Assembly (NCBI GenBank): GCA_964481165.1
Contig: CAYZYC010000058.1
Coordinates: 1 to 16,334 of the forward strand
Length of the DNA stretch: 16,334 nucleotides
Direction: 5' to 3'
DNA from: Zeimonas sp964481165
GTDB taxonomy: Bacteria; Pseudomonadota; Gammaproteobacteria; Burkholderiales; Burkholderiaceae_E
Of the stretch, positions 1-8,987 are shown in pieces. The notes below the pieces were generated by a model that worked only from the letters and a program-made list of their open reading frames with translations, did not search any database and had not been told where the DNA came from. Position 1 is the stretch's first letter. Each line of letters starts with the position of its first letter. The translations under genes and the position numbers were made by a program.

Positions 1-199
1 CGCGGATCGTGTCGGCGATCGCGCGCACCGATTCGAAGTCGCCGTTCGACGATGCCGCGAAGCCCGCTTCGATCACGTCGACGCGCAGTTTCTCGAGTTG
101 CTTGGCGATTCGCAGCTTCTCCTCGCGCGTCATCGACGCACCGGGGCTCTGCTCGCCGTCGCGCAACGTGGTGTCGAAAATGATCAGCTTGTCGGCCAT
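1..199 (-). CDS. leuA: 2-isopropylmalate synthase, N-terminal part (runs off left edge)
   Basis: LeuA condenses acetyl-CoA with 2-oxoisovalerate, the first committed step of leucine synthesis in the cytoplasm. Only the first 66 codons are present. The start MADKLIIFDTTLRDGEQSPG is the hallmark N-terminus of the alpha-isopropylmalate/homocitrate synthase family: the DTTLRDGEQSPG motif carries the metal- and substrate-binding Arg-Asp pair. The following GASMTREEKLRIAKQLEKL and VDVIEAGF segments also fit. The ATG at 199 is supported by an AGGAG ribosome site at 207-211, 7 nt upstream. The gene follows dcd on the same strand but is separated by 244 nt holding a promoter-like site and a possible leader peptide. 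Citramalate synthase shares part of this motif, but the exact wording fits LeuA better. Confidence 0.93.
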   Translation of the reverse strand, partial: MADKLIIFDTTLRDGEQSPGASMTREEKLRIAKQLEKLRVDVIEAGFAASSNGDFESVRAIADTIR

Positions 200-276
200 C
201 GGAATGCTCCTGTAGCGCCCTGCCCGCCTGCCGCGGGAGGCATCGAAACTTCGTCGAGAGGGGGAGAAGGGGTGTG

Positions 277-402
277 TCAGCGCGCGGGGCGCAGTAGCGG
301 ACCCAGCACCGAGAGAAGGTGCAGGCCGCCGGACGTCCGGTTGCCGGACGCCTGGAGAGGCAGGAGAGGAAGGGCGCGGATGCGGCCCGTGCAGGAAATC
401 AT
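277..402 (-). CDS. possible leucine-rich leader peptide upstream of leuA (41 codons)
   Basis: A short ORF lies wholly in the 244-nt gap between dcd and leuA, on the same strand as leuA. It begins MISCTGRIRALPLLPLQ and ends HLLSVLGPLLRPAR, with 10 leucines in 41 residues including clustered pairs. It stops 77 nt before the leuA ATG. Its position and leucine content fit a leader peptide for leucine-dependent attenuation. No ribosome site precedes its ATG: the ATG falls about where transcription from the -10 box at 409-414 would begin, so it would have to be read leaderless. Inside it the transcript can form a GTCCGG/CCGGAC hairpin and a GCACC/GGTGC hairpin. I see no U-rich intrinsic terminator before leuA, which weakens the classical attenuation reading. 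It may be a chance ORF in GC-rich DNA. Confidence 0.3.
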   Translation of the reverse strand: MISCTGRIRALPLLPLQASGNRTSGGLHLLSVLGPLLRPAR

Positions 403-408
403 CGTGGA

Positions 409-437
409 AATATAACGGCTTTGATTGGCAGCCGCAA
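409..437 (-). promoter_or_regulatory. sigma70-like promoter for leuA
   Basis: On the minus strand, TTGCGG (432-437) is followed after exactly 17 nt by TATATT (409-414). The -10 matches the consensus at 5 of 6 positions and the -35 at 3 of 6, including TTG. The -35 sits 6 to 11 nt from the end of dcd (last stop base at 444), so leuA can be transcribed independently of dcd. The predicted start near 401-402 gives a leader of about 200 nt. It is an unusually AT-rich patch in otherwise GC-rich DNA. Confidence 0.5.
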
Positions 438-443
438 CCGCGC

Positions 444-2135
444 TCAAGTCTTGGGAAGCGTGACCCCGGTCTGGCCCTGGTACTTGCCCCCGCGGTCCCG
501 GTACGACGTTTCACAGACCTCGTCGGACTCGAGAAAGATCACCTGCGCGCATCCCTCGCCCGCGTAGATCTTCGCCGGCAACGGCGTCGTGTTCGAGAAC
601 TCGAGCGTCACGTGCCCTTCCCACTCGGGCTCCAGCGGCGTCACATTCACGATGATGCCGCAGTTGTGGACGAAAACGCCGGCTTCCAGCGCGAAGTTCC
701 CCGCCTCCGGCGCCGTCAGGCAGAACACGTCATGCTCGCCCGGCACCTCTCGAATGCCGACGATCTTGTGATTGCGCTGCGCAGTTGCGCCACGGAAACG
801 TGCCACGGTCTCCGGAAAGCGGCGGAACACCGAGCGATCGCAATCCAGCAGGCGCGCTGCGCCGCGGATGGAGCCGGCACGGTCGAGTGCCGCACGCAGG
901 GTCTCCTGCGTGATGTTCTCGCGCAGGTTGATGCTCCGCGCCACTTCCGCCTGTCGGCGGCGGCGTGAACCGTCGTCGGCCGCCCAGGCGTTTCGGGCGA
1001 TCTGAGAGCAGCGCGCACGCTCCTCGGGATCGGCATAGCGGTTGATCGCTGCGACACGATGTGCCTCGCGCGTCGCTTCGGACGGATTGCGCCTCGCCTC
1101 GATCAACCGCTCCCGGACTGCGCGGTAGCGCTCGCCATGCCAGAACGACAACGCACGCTCACGCTGCGCATCGGCGAACTGCGCCGCCCAATCCGGGTTC
1201 AGCGCTCGCTGCGCGAGCGCACTCCGGATCGATTCGCCGTGCTCCTCCGCGTCGAAATCGTCGCCGTAATTGTCTGCGTTGTGCATGCGGATATGTTCCG
1301 CTGCGCCCATTCGCTCCAGGTTGGTCGGCCGGTTGTTGCGCCTGTCGAAATCGATGTGATGCCGGTGCGTTCCTGCGACGTGCGCATAGATGCCGTTGCG
1401 GACGTTCCACTCGTCCGCCAGTCGGTGCGTCGGCAGAAGGTGGCCGTTCAGGGGCTGATAGACCATCTCGTAGCCGCGGACCAGGTCCCGGTACAGCGGC
1501 ATCAGCGAACTCCCGACACGCAACTCGCTCGCCGGCACCATGCGCCCGTCACGCATCATGAAGTCGTGGTCGGGGGTCGCGTGGATCGACTCGCCGTTGT
1601 CCAGTTCGATGGAAAGCAGCGAGTCTCGACCGATCAGACGCGGGGCGTCGAGCAACGACACGATCAACCGTCCGTTCGGCCCGATGCTGTAGCCCCAGAA
1701 CAGTTCGCCACGCTCGTGCCGTCGCGCCATTTCCTCCAGCGTGGGCGAAGTGCCGTCGACCAGTGCCACGCGCGTATCGCCGCTGAAGCAACGCGCGTAC
1801 GTCGATTTTCCCAGGCAGATCGTCAGCACGTTGCGCGGGATCCGGAAGAACTCCACCGTGCGGGCCAGCGCGAACGAATTCGGCGGGATGATGCAAATCG
1901 GCCCCTTGAAGTCGACGAACGACTTCTCGTCGAACTTCTTCGGATCGACGATCGTGGAGTTGATGTTCGTGAAGATCTTGAACTCGTCGGCGCAGCGGAT
2001 GTCGTAGCCGTAACTCGACGTTCCGTACGAGACGATCTTCTCGCCGTCGTGCGAACGGACCTGGCCGCTCTCGAAGGGCTCGATCATCCCTTCGGCGGCC
2101 ATTCGACGGATCCAGCGATCGGACTTGATGCTCAT
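444..2135 (-). CDS. dcd: dCTP deaminase precursor interrupted by an intein
   Basis: Dcd converts dCTP to dUTP, feeding dTMP synthesis in the cytoplasm. The 563-residue precursor starts MSIKSDRWIRRMAAEGMIEP. Residues 1-115 are the N-extein, ending in the active-site motif GKSTYAR. Residues 116-491 are an intein. Residues 492-563 are the C-extein, CGIIVNVTPLEPEWEGHVTL through to the end TGVTLPKT. Removing the intein leaves 187 residues, the normal size for this family. Motif positions match the E. coli enzyme: S111 and R115 lie in the motif just before the insertion, and the catalytic glutamate is in HVTLEF just after it (E136 of the spliced protein). The frame is open throughout, so the gene is not broken; activity requires protein splicing. 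The ATG at 2135 was chosen because homology begins there, although the frame stays open upstream to 2324. It is followed on the same strand by leuA and is divergent from the cox operon. Confidence 0.95.
   Translation of the reverse strand: MSIKSDRWIRRMAAEGMIEPFESGQVRSHDGEKIVSYGTSSYGYDIRCADEFKIFTNINSTIVDPKKFDEKSFVDFKGPICIIPPNSFALARTVEFFRIPRNVLTICLGKSTYARCFSGDTRVALVDGTSPTLEEMARRHERGELFWGYSIGPNGRLIVSLLDAPRLIGRDSLLSIELDNGESIHATPDHDFMMRDGRMVPASELRVGSSLMPLYRDLVRGYEMVYQPLNGHLLPTHRLADEWNVRNGIYAHVAGTHRHHIDFDRRNNRPTNLERMGAAEHIRMHNADNYGDDFDAEEHGESIRSALAQRALNPDWAAQFADAQRERALSFWHGERYRAVRERLIEARRNPSEATREAHRVAAINRYADPEERARCSQIARNAWAADDGSRRRRQAEVARSINLRENITQETLRAALDRAGSIRGAARLLDCDRSVFRRFPETVARFRGATAQRNHKIVGIREVPGEHDVFCLTAPEAGNFALEAGVFVHNCGIIVNVTPLEPEWEGHVTLEFSNTTPLPAKIYAGEGCAQVIFLESDEVCETSYRDRGGKYQGQTGVTLPKT
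663..1790 (-). mobile_element. intein with HNH homing endonuclease, inserted in dcd
   Basis: A 376-residue in-frame insertion splits GKSTYAR from CGIIVNV. It has the class 1 splicing residues: Cys1 in block A (CFSGDTRVALVDG), a block B TPDH (residues 72-75), block F (HDVFCLTAPEAGNFAL, from residue 353), and C-terminal FVHN with His375-Asn376 followed by Cys+1 of the host. Residues 142-171 (HRHHIDFDRRNNRPTNL, then EHIRMHN) form an HNH nuclease motif with candidate metal and catalytic residues H144, H145, N157 and H166/H170. Residues about 198-290 hold charged helical repeats with tryptophans of the kind found in modular DNA-binding tails of homing endonucleases, for example YADPEERARCSQIARNAW. 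Residues 293-332 look like a helix-turn-helix. No LAGLIDADG motif is seen. Splicing and mobility look intact but are inferred. Confidence 0.93.
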
Positions 2136-2446
2136 TGCGCTTGCGACACGGAAGTTCGAACGGAAAGTCGGCGAGGGCACCGCTGCGGCGAGACGGCGCG
2201 GACTCGGGCGAGCGAGCATTCTATAGCGCGCAACCGCCGCGACGGCGATGCTGCGGTGCACGATCGACCGCACGTCACTGTCGAAAATCCCCTTGCATCC
2301 GAACCGTGTCTTTGTTGGTGGCATGATGCGACTGCACGCTTGCCGCTGGGGCGGCGCACGCGACGAACCTGCCGCAGAGCAGGCTGGAGCAACCGGATCC
2401 CGCGCCTCTTCCGGCGGGCATTTCGTTCTTCGAGGAGACTTCCCAA
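2136..2446. other. divergent intergenic region between dcd and the cox operon
   Basis: These 311 nt separate divergent genes and should hold promoters for both. On the minus strand, TATAGAAT at 2218-2225 is a plausible -10 for dcd, about 83 nt before its ATG, but no good -35 lies at the right distance. For the cox operon I find a clear ribosome site (GAGGAG at 2432-2437) but no convincing sigma70 or sigma54 promoter. The dcd frame stays open upstream to 2324, but the translation is arginine- and alanine-rich without homology to the family, so I treat it as noncoding. Confidence 0.5.
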
Positions 2447-2908
2447 ATGCAACAGACCGTATCGATGACGGTGAACGGCAGGAAGGTGTCGGCGACCATA
2501 GATCGCCGAACGCTGCTCGTGCAATTCATCCGCGAGCAGCTGCAACTCACCGGAACCCATGTCGGGTGCGACACGGCCCAGTGCGGCGCCTGCACGATCC
2601 ATCTCGACGGCCGCGCCATCAAGTCGTGTTCGATCCTCGCGGTGCAGGCCGAGGGCGCGTCGATCACGACGATCGAGGGACTGGCGAACGGCGACCTGCA
2701 TCCGATGCAGAAGGCGTTCAACGAGTGTCATGCGCTGCAGTGCGGGTTCTGCACTCCCGGAATGGTCATGTCGGCCGTGCAGCTGCTCCAGGACAACCCG
2801 AACCCCAGCGAGCAGGAGATCCGGGAAGGACTCGAAGGAAACCTGTGCCGGTGCACGGGCTATCACAACATCGTCCGCGCGATCGAGCAGGTCGCCGCCG
2901 GCAAATGA
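2447..2908 (+). CDS. molybdenum hydroxylase small subunit, two [2Fe-2S] clusters (CoxS-like)
   Basis: This is the electron-transfer subunit of a CO dehydrogenase/xanthine dehydrogenase-family enzyme, passing electrons from the Mo centre to FAD. The 153 residues have the standard two-domain layout. A plant-ferredoxin-type domain carries Cys41, Cys46, Cys49 and Cys61 (HVGCDTAQCGACTIHLDG). A helical domain carries Cys99 and Cys102 (QCGFCTPGM) and Cys134 and Cys136 (NLCRCTGYHNI). All eight cluster ligands are present and the length is normal. The ATG at 2447 has GAGGAG 9 nt upstream. It is the first gene of the operon, and the next gene begins 14 nt after its stop. The order small-large-medium differs from the medium-small-large order of the classical CO-oxidising coxMSL operon. 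Confidence 0.95.
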   Translation: MQQTVSMTVNGRKVSATIDRRTLLVQFIREQLQLTGTHVGCDTAQCGACTIHLDGRAIKSCSILAVQAEGASITTIEGLANGDLHPMQKAFNECHALQCGFCTPGMVMSAVQLLQDNPNPSEQEIREGLEGNLCRCTGYHNIVRAIEQVAAGK

Positions 2909-2922
2909 CCCCGGAGACCGCC

Positions 2923-5280
<2,358 letters not shown>

Positions 5281-5294
5281 ACGAGGAGACCACC

Positions 5295-6089
5295 ATGTAC
5301 GGATTCGAATACCAGCGGCCGTCCAGTGTCGCGCAGGCGGTCGGCGCGGTATCGGGCGATTCGCGCTATCTCGCGGGCGGCCAGAGCCTCGTCCAGGCGA
5401 TGAAGCTTCGCCTCGCGCAGGCCGACACGCTCGTCGACCTGTCGTCGCTCGACGAGTTGCGTGGCATCCGGCGCGACGCATCGTCGCTGAAGATCGGCGC
5501 GATGACGCGACATTCGGAAGTCGCGCGATCGGACGAGGTCCGCTCGGCACTGCCCGCGCTCGCCGAACTCGCCGGGATGATCGGCGACCCGATGGTCCGC
5601 AATCGCGGCACGATCGGCGGCTCGATCGCCAACGCCGATCCGGCCGCCGACTACCCGGCGGCCGTGCTCGGGCTGGGCGCGACCGTGCAGACCGACCGGC
5701 GCACGATCGCAGGCGACGACTTCTTCCAGGGACTCTTCACGACCGCGCTCGAGCCGGGCGAACTGATCGTCTCCGTCGCCTTTCCCATCGCGCAACGTGC
5801 CGCGTACGCGAAGCTCGAGCAGCCGGCATCGCGGTTCGCACTGGCCGGCGTGATGGCCAGCCAGGGGCCTGCCGGCGTTCGCGTCGCCGTCACCGGCGCG
5901 CGCTCGCACGCGTTTCGCGTGAGCGAGATGGAACAGGCGCTGTCGAAGGACTTCCGCCCCGAGTCGATCGAAGGGATCCGGATCGACGCGGCCGGATGCA
6001 ACAGCGACCTGCACGGCTCGGCCGAGTACCGTGCGGCGATGGTGACCGTTCTCGCCCGCCGCGCGGTCGAACGCGCGCTCGCCCGATAG
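5295..6089 (+). CDS. molybdenum hydroxylase FAD-binding medium subunit (CoxM-like)
   Basis: This subunit binds FAD and hands electrons on from the 2Fe-2S subunit. The 264 residues begin MYGFEYQRPSSVAQAVGAV, typical of the family. The two FAD-binding signatures are present: YLAGGQSLV (AGGQS at 27-31) and NRGTIGGSIANADPAADYP (TIGGS at 106-110). It is somewhat shorter than many CoxM proteins, mostly in the C-terminal domain, but ends cleanly without a frameshift. GAGGAG at 5283-5288 lies 6 nt before the ATG. It starts 14 nt after the large-subunit stop, the same spacing as between the first two genes. It is the last structural gene before a 92-nt gap with a strong inverted repeat. Confidence 0.94.
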   Translation: MYGFEYQRPSSVAQAVGAVSGDSRYLAGGQSLVQAMKLRLAQADTLVDLSSLDELRGIRRDASSLKIGAMTRHSEVARSDEVRSALPALAELAGMIGDPMVRNRGTIGGSIANADPAADYPAAVLGLGATVQTDRRTIAGDDFFQGLFTTALEPGELIVSVAFPIAQRAAYAKLEQPASRFALAGVMASQGPAGVRVAVTGARSHAFRVSEMEQALSKDFRPESIEGIRIDAAGCNSDLHGSAEYRAAMVTVLARRAVERALAR

Positions 6090-6117
6090 GAACTGCGAGA
6101 AACCGGCCCTCTCGCCC

Positions 6118-6158
6118 CGCCGCGCACGCCGCAACGATTGCCGCCGGCGTGCGCGGCG
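6118..6158. repeat. perfect 14-bp inverted repeat between structural and accessory cox genes
   Basis: CGCCGCGCACGCCG (6118-6131) and its exact reverse complement (6145-6158) flank a 13-nt loop in the 92-nt gap between the FAD-subunit and MoxR-ATPase genes. The stem has 13 G-C pairs and one A-T pair and would be very stable in the mRNA. No T-tract follows, so it is not a standard intrinsic terminator. It could be a partial terminator, an RNA-processing or stability element lowering expression of the downstream accessory genes, or a dispersed repeat copy. Confidence 0.75.
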
Positions 6159-6181
6159 CCCGGACCCCCAACGGATTGCCG

Positions 6182-7096
6182 ATGCCGCCTGTCTCCAATG
6201 TCGATGAAACCGTCGCACTGCTCGCGCGGCAGAACTACCTCGCCGGCCGCCCGCTGGCAACGGCCGTCTACCTCGCGCTGCGCCTCGGTCGACCGCTGCT
6301 GCTCGAGGGCGAGGCCGGCGTCGGCAAGACCGAACTCGCAAAGGTGCTGGCGGCGGCCCTCGACACGAAGCTGATCCGGCTGCAGTGCTACGAAGGACTC
6401 GACATCGCATCGGCGGCCTACGAATGGAACGTCGCGCGACAGATGCTCGAGATCCGGATCGCCGAGGCCGGGCACGAGGCAAGCCGCGAGCGATTGATCC
6501 GCGGACTGTACTCGCGCGAGATGCTGATCGAGCGCCCGCTGTTGCAGGCACTCACGCAGCCGAAGCCTCCGGTCCTGCTCATCGACGAACTCGACCGCGC
6601 CGACGAACCCTTCGAGGCGTTCCTGCTGGAAGTGCTCGCCGAGTCGCAGTTGTCGGTCCCCGAACTGGGGACGATCCGCGCCGAGCATCCGCCGATCGTC
6701 GTGATCACGTCGAACCGGACGCGCGAGATCCACGATGCGCTCAAGCGCCGTTGCCTGTACGCGTGGGTCGACTACCCCGACGCGGCGCGCGAGCTGGAGA
6801 TCATCCTGCGCAAGGCGCCGCAGGCGGCGGAACGCCTGGCTGCGCAGGTCGTAGCGTTCGTGCAGCGGGCACGCGCGCTCGATCTCTTCAAGGCGCCGGG
6901 AGTCGCCGAAACGATCGACTGGGCCAACGCGCTGGTTGCCCTCGATACGATGTCGCTCGATCCGCAGTCCGTGGCGGACACGCTCGGCGTCCTGCTGAAG
7001 TACCAGGACGACATCGAACGCCTCGACGGCGGCGCTGCCGCAGCGATTCTCGACGAGCTGCGCGCCGAGCGGATCCTGGAACGGCAGCCGTCGTAG
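6182..7096 (+). CDS. coxD: MoxR-family AAA+ ATPase (CoxD-like)
   Basis: CoxD-type ATPases are chaperones needed to mature the metal centre of the large subunit, working with a CoxE-type VWA partner. The 304 residues hold a MoxR AAA+ core: Walker A GEAGVGKT (43-50), Walker B VLLIDELDRAD (from 131), and a sensor-1 region VVITSNRTREIHDALKRRCL with the arginine-finger segment. The C-terminal lid domain is helical. No strong ribosome site precedes ATG 6182, and in-frame TTG (6176) and GTG (6149) codons lie upstream; GTG 6149 falls inside the inverted repeat at 6118-6158, so hairpin folding could affect initiation. The VWA partner gene follows after 23 nt, the usual MoxR-VWA pairing. Confidence 0.9.
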   Translation: MPPVSNVDETVALLARQNYLAGRPLATAVYLALRLGRPLLLEGEAGVGKTELAKVLAAALDTKLIRLQCYEGLDIASAAYEWNVARQMLEIRIAEAGHEASRERLIRGLYSREMLIERPLLQALTQPKPPVLLIDELDRADEPFEAFLLEVLAESQLSVPELGTIRAEHPPIVVITSNRTREIHDALKRRCLYAWVDYPDAARELEIILRKAPQAAERLAAQVVAFVQRARALDLFKAPGVAETIDWANALVALDTMSLDPQSVADTLGVLLKYQDDIERLDGGAAAAILDELRAERILERQPS

Positions 7097-7119
7097 CGGA
7101 CGCGGCGCGGCGCAGCCCG

Positions 7120-8322
7120 ATGAGCGGCCGGCTTGCCGAGAACGTCGCGCACTTCGCCCGCGTACTGCGCGCGGCCGGAATGCCGATCGGCCCCGATCGG
7201 ATTCTCGCCGGCATCGCAGCGGTCGAACTCGTCGGCCTCGAACACCGCAGCGACGTGCACGCCGCGCTGTCGGCGGTGATGCTCGATCGCCACGAGCAGC
7301 AACCGGTCTTCGATGCGGCCTTCGACGCGTTCTGGCGCGACCCGAAGCTGCTCGAGCGACTGATGCACATGATGCTGCCGCGTGTCGAAGGCCGCACCGG
7401 AGCGACCGAGCCTCCGAAGCGGCCGCGACGCGTCGAGGAAGCGCTCGCGCCGAAGGCAAGCCCGCCACCGCCGTCGGCGCCGCGCGAGGAAGACAAGCGC
7501 ACGATCGAGGCCATCGTGGGCTTTTCCGACCGGGAACGGCTGCAGCACGCCGACTTCGAACACATGTCGGCGAGCGAGTTCGCGATCGCACGGCGTCTCG
7601 CCGAAACGGTTCCGCTGCCGGTGCGTCCGCTGCGCACCCGCCGGTTCGCGGCGTCGGCACGCGGGCGCGTCGACGCGCGCCGCGCGTTGCGCCGCCTGGC
7701 GCGCGCGCCGGACACCATCGAACTGCCCCGTTCGGCTCCCCGGTTCCGTGCTCCGCCGCTGGTGCTGCTGATCGACATCTCGGGATCGATGGACCGCTAC
7801 GCGCGTGCGTTCCTGCACTATGCGTACGGGCTCACGCAACACCACCATCGCGTGCACACGCTGGTATTCGGAACGCGCCTGACCGACGTCACGCGCTGCC
7901 TTCGCCATCGCGACCCCGACGTGGCGATCGAACGCGCCGATGCGATCGTGCAGGACTGGAAGGGCGGCACGCGGATCGCGTCGAACCTGGCGCAGTTCAA
8001 CCGCCACTGGGCGCGTCGACTGCTGACCGGAAATGCGGCGCTGCTGCTCGTCACCGACGGCCTCGATCGCGACGAACACGGCTCGCTGTCCGAGGAAGCG
8101 GCGCGACTGAAGCGGTTCTCGCACCAGTTCGTCTGGCTGAATCCGCTGCTGCGCTACGAAGGCTTCTCGCCGAAAGCCGCCGGAATACGCGCGCTGATCC
8201 GGCACGTCGATCGCATGCTTCCGATGCACAACCTCGCCAGCCTGGCCGACGTGGCTGCCGCGCTGCGCGCATCGCCGGGAGTGTCCCGGCGGGAAACCCG
8301 TCCCACCGGAGCCCGACGATGA
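7120..8322 (+). CDS. coxE: VWA-domain protein, CoxE family
   Basis: This is the partner of the MoxR ATPase in maturation of Cox-type molybdenum enzymes. The 400 residues have a helical N-terminal half (MSGRLAENVAHFARVLRAAG), a proline- and charge-rich linker at about 88-128, and a C-terminal von Willebrand A domain. The metal-ion-dependent adhesion site is complete: DISGSM (219-224), a threonine in KGGTRIASNL (T284) and an aspartate in LLLVTDGLD (D313). No signal peptide or membrane segment is visible, so it is probably cytoplasmic. The ATG at 7120 was chosen because family similarity begins there, although the frame stays open upstream. Its TGA overlaps the next gene's start as ATGA, implying translational coupling. 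Confidence 0.9.
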   Translation: MSGRLAENVAHFARVLRAAGMPIGPDRILAGIAAVELVGLEHRSDVHAALSAVMLDRHEQQPVFDAAFDAFWRDPKLLERLMHMMLPRVEGRTGATEPPKRPRRVEEALAPKASPPPPSAPREEDKRTIEAIVGFSDRERLQHADFEHMSASEFAIARRLAETVPLPVRPLRTRRFAASARGRVDARRALRRLARAPDTIELPRSAPRFRAPPLVLLIDISGSMDRYARAFLHYAYGLTQHHHRVHTLVFGTRLTDVTRCLRHRDPDVAIERADAIVQDWKGGTRIASNLAQFNRHWARRLLTGNAALLLVTDGLDRDEHGSLSEEAARLKRFSHQFVWLNPLLRYEGFSPKAAGIRALIRHVDRMLPMHNLASLADVAAALRASPGVSRRETRPTGARR

Positions 8323-8903
8323 ACCTGCAAGGCGAACGCCGCATTGCGGCAACTCCCGAAACGACCTGGGCCGCGTTGAACGATCCCGAGACGCTGAAGG
8401 CGTGCATCACCGGATGCGAATCGCTCGAACGTGTCGCCGACGACGAGTTCCTCGCGACGCTCGCGTTGCGGATCGGCCCGGTCAACGCCCGTTTCAAGGG
8501 GCGACTGAAACTGCAGGACATCGTTCCGATCTCGTCGTACACGATCGCCTTCGACGGCCAGGGCGGTGTCGCAGGTTTCGGCAAGGGGTCGGCCGACGTG
8601 AAGCTGACGCCGGACGCCGGCGGAACGCTGCTCGCCTACGCCGCACGAGCGCAGGTCGGCGGCAAGCTGGCGCAGGTCGGCTCGCGCCTGATCGAAGGCG
8701 CCGCAGCGAAGATCACCGACGATTTCTTCTCGGCCTTCGAGTCCCGGGTCGGCGCCGCCGAGGCACCGGCAGGCGCGCCGGCGGCGATCGAGCCGCAGCC
8801 GTCCGTCGAGCCCCGGCCGTCCGCTGCGCAAGGCACGCGATGGTTGCCGTGGATCGTCGCAGCGGCCGTGCTCGCCGCCCTGCTCTGGTACCTGATGCGT
8901 TGA
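8319..8903 (+). CDS. coxG: CoxG-family SRPBCC protein with C-terminal membrane anchor
   Basis: CoxG proteins help tether the Cox enzyme to the cytoplasmic membrane. Residues 1 to about 145 form an SRPBCC (START-like) domain beginning MNLQGERRIAATPETTWAAL with the typical ALNDPETLKACITGCESL and later KGSADVKLTP and SRLIEGAAAKITDDFF segments. A linker rich in Ala, Pro and Glu follows (about 148-170). A single hydrophobic helix (WLPWIVAAAVLAALLWYLM, about 174-193) ends the 194-residue protein, placing the folded domain in the cytoplasm. It overlaps the CoxE-type gene by 4 nt. An 84-nt gap follows in which I see no clear structure. Confidence 0.92.
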   Translation: MNLQGERRIAATPETTWAALNDPETLKACITGCESLERVADDEFLATLALRIGPVNARFKGRLKLQDIVPISSYTIAFDGQGGVAGFGKGSADVKLTPDAGGTLLAYAARAQVGGKLAQVGSRLIEGAAAKITDDFFSAFESRVGAAEAPAGAPAAIEPQPSVEPRPSAAQGTRWLPWIVAAAVLAALLWYLMR

Positions 8904-8987
8904 CCCCGGCAACGGAGGGCGCAATCCGCACTGCAGCGCACTGCGAGGCAGAATGGACCGGAAGCAAGCAAGGCCGAAGGAATCGGA

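Noticed and set aside
405..416. ModE-like half-site AATATAACG near the end of dcd
   Set aside because: No second half-site lies at the required spacing; the AT-rich patch is better explained as the leuA -10 box.
444..2135. Reading dcd as a disrupted gene or two adjacent fragments
   Set aside because: The frame is continuous and the insert has all intein splicing residues at precise borders, so it is a precursor protein and not a pseudogene.
2136..2324. 63-residue N-terminal extension of Dcd, or a separate small gene
   Set aside because: Family similarity begins exactly at the ATG at 2135; the upstream translation is arginine- and alanine-rich and unlike Dcd.
2300..2345. Sigma54 promoter ahead of the cox operon around TGGCATGATGCGACTGCAC
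   Set aside because: The GG and GC elements are 2 nt off the required 10-nt spacing.
1059..2468. 469-codon plus-strand open frame opposite the dcd intein
   Set aside because: Arginine-rich composition without recognisable motifs; the minus strand encodes Dcd and an intact intein.
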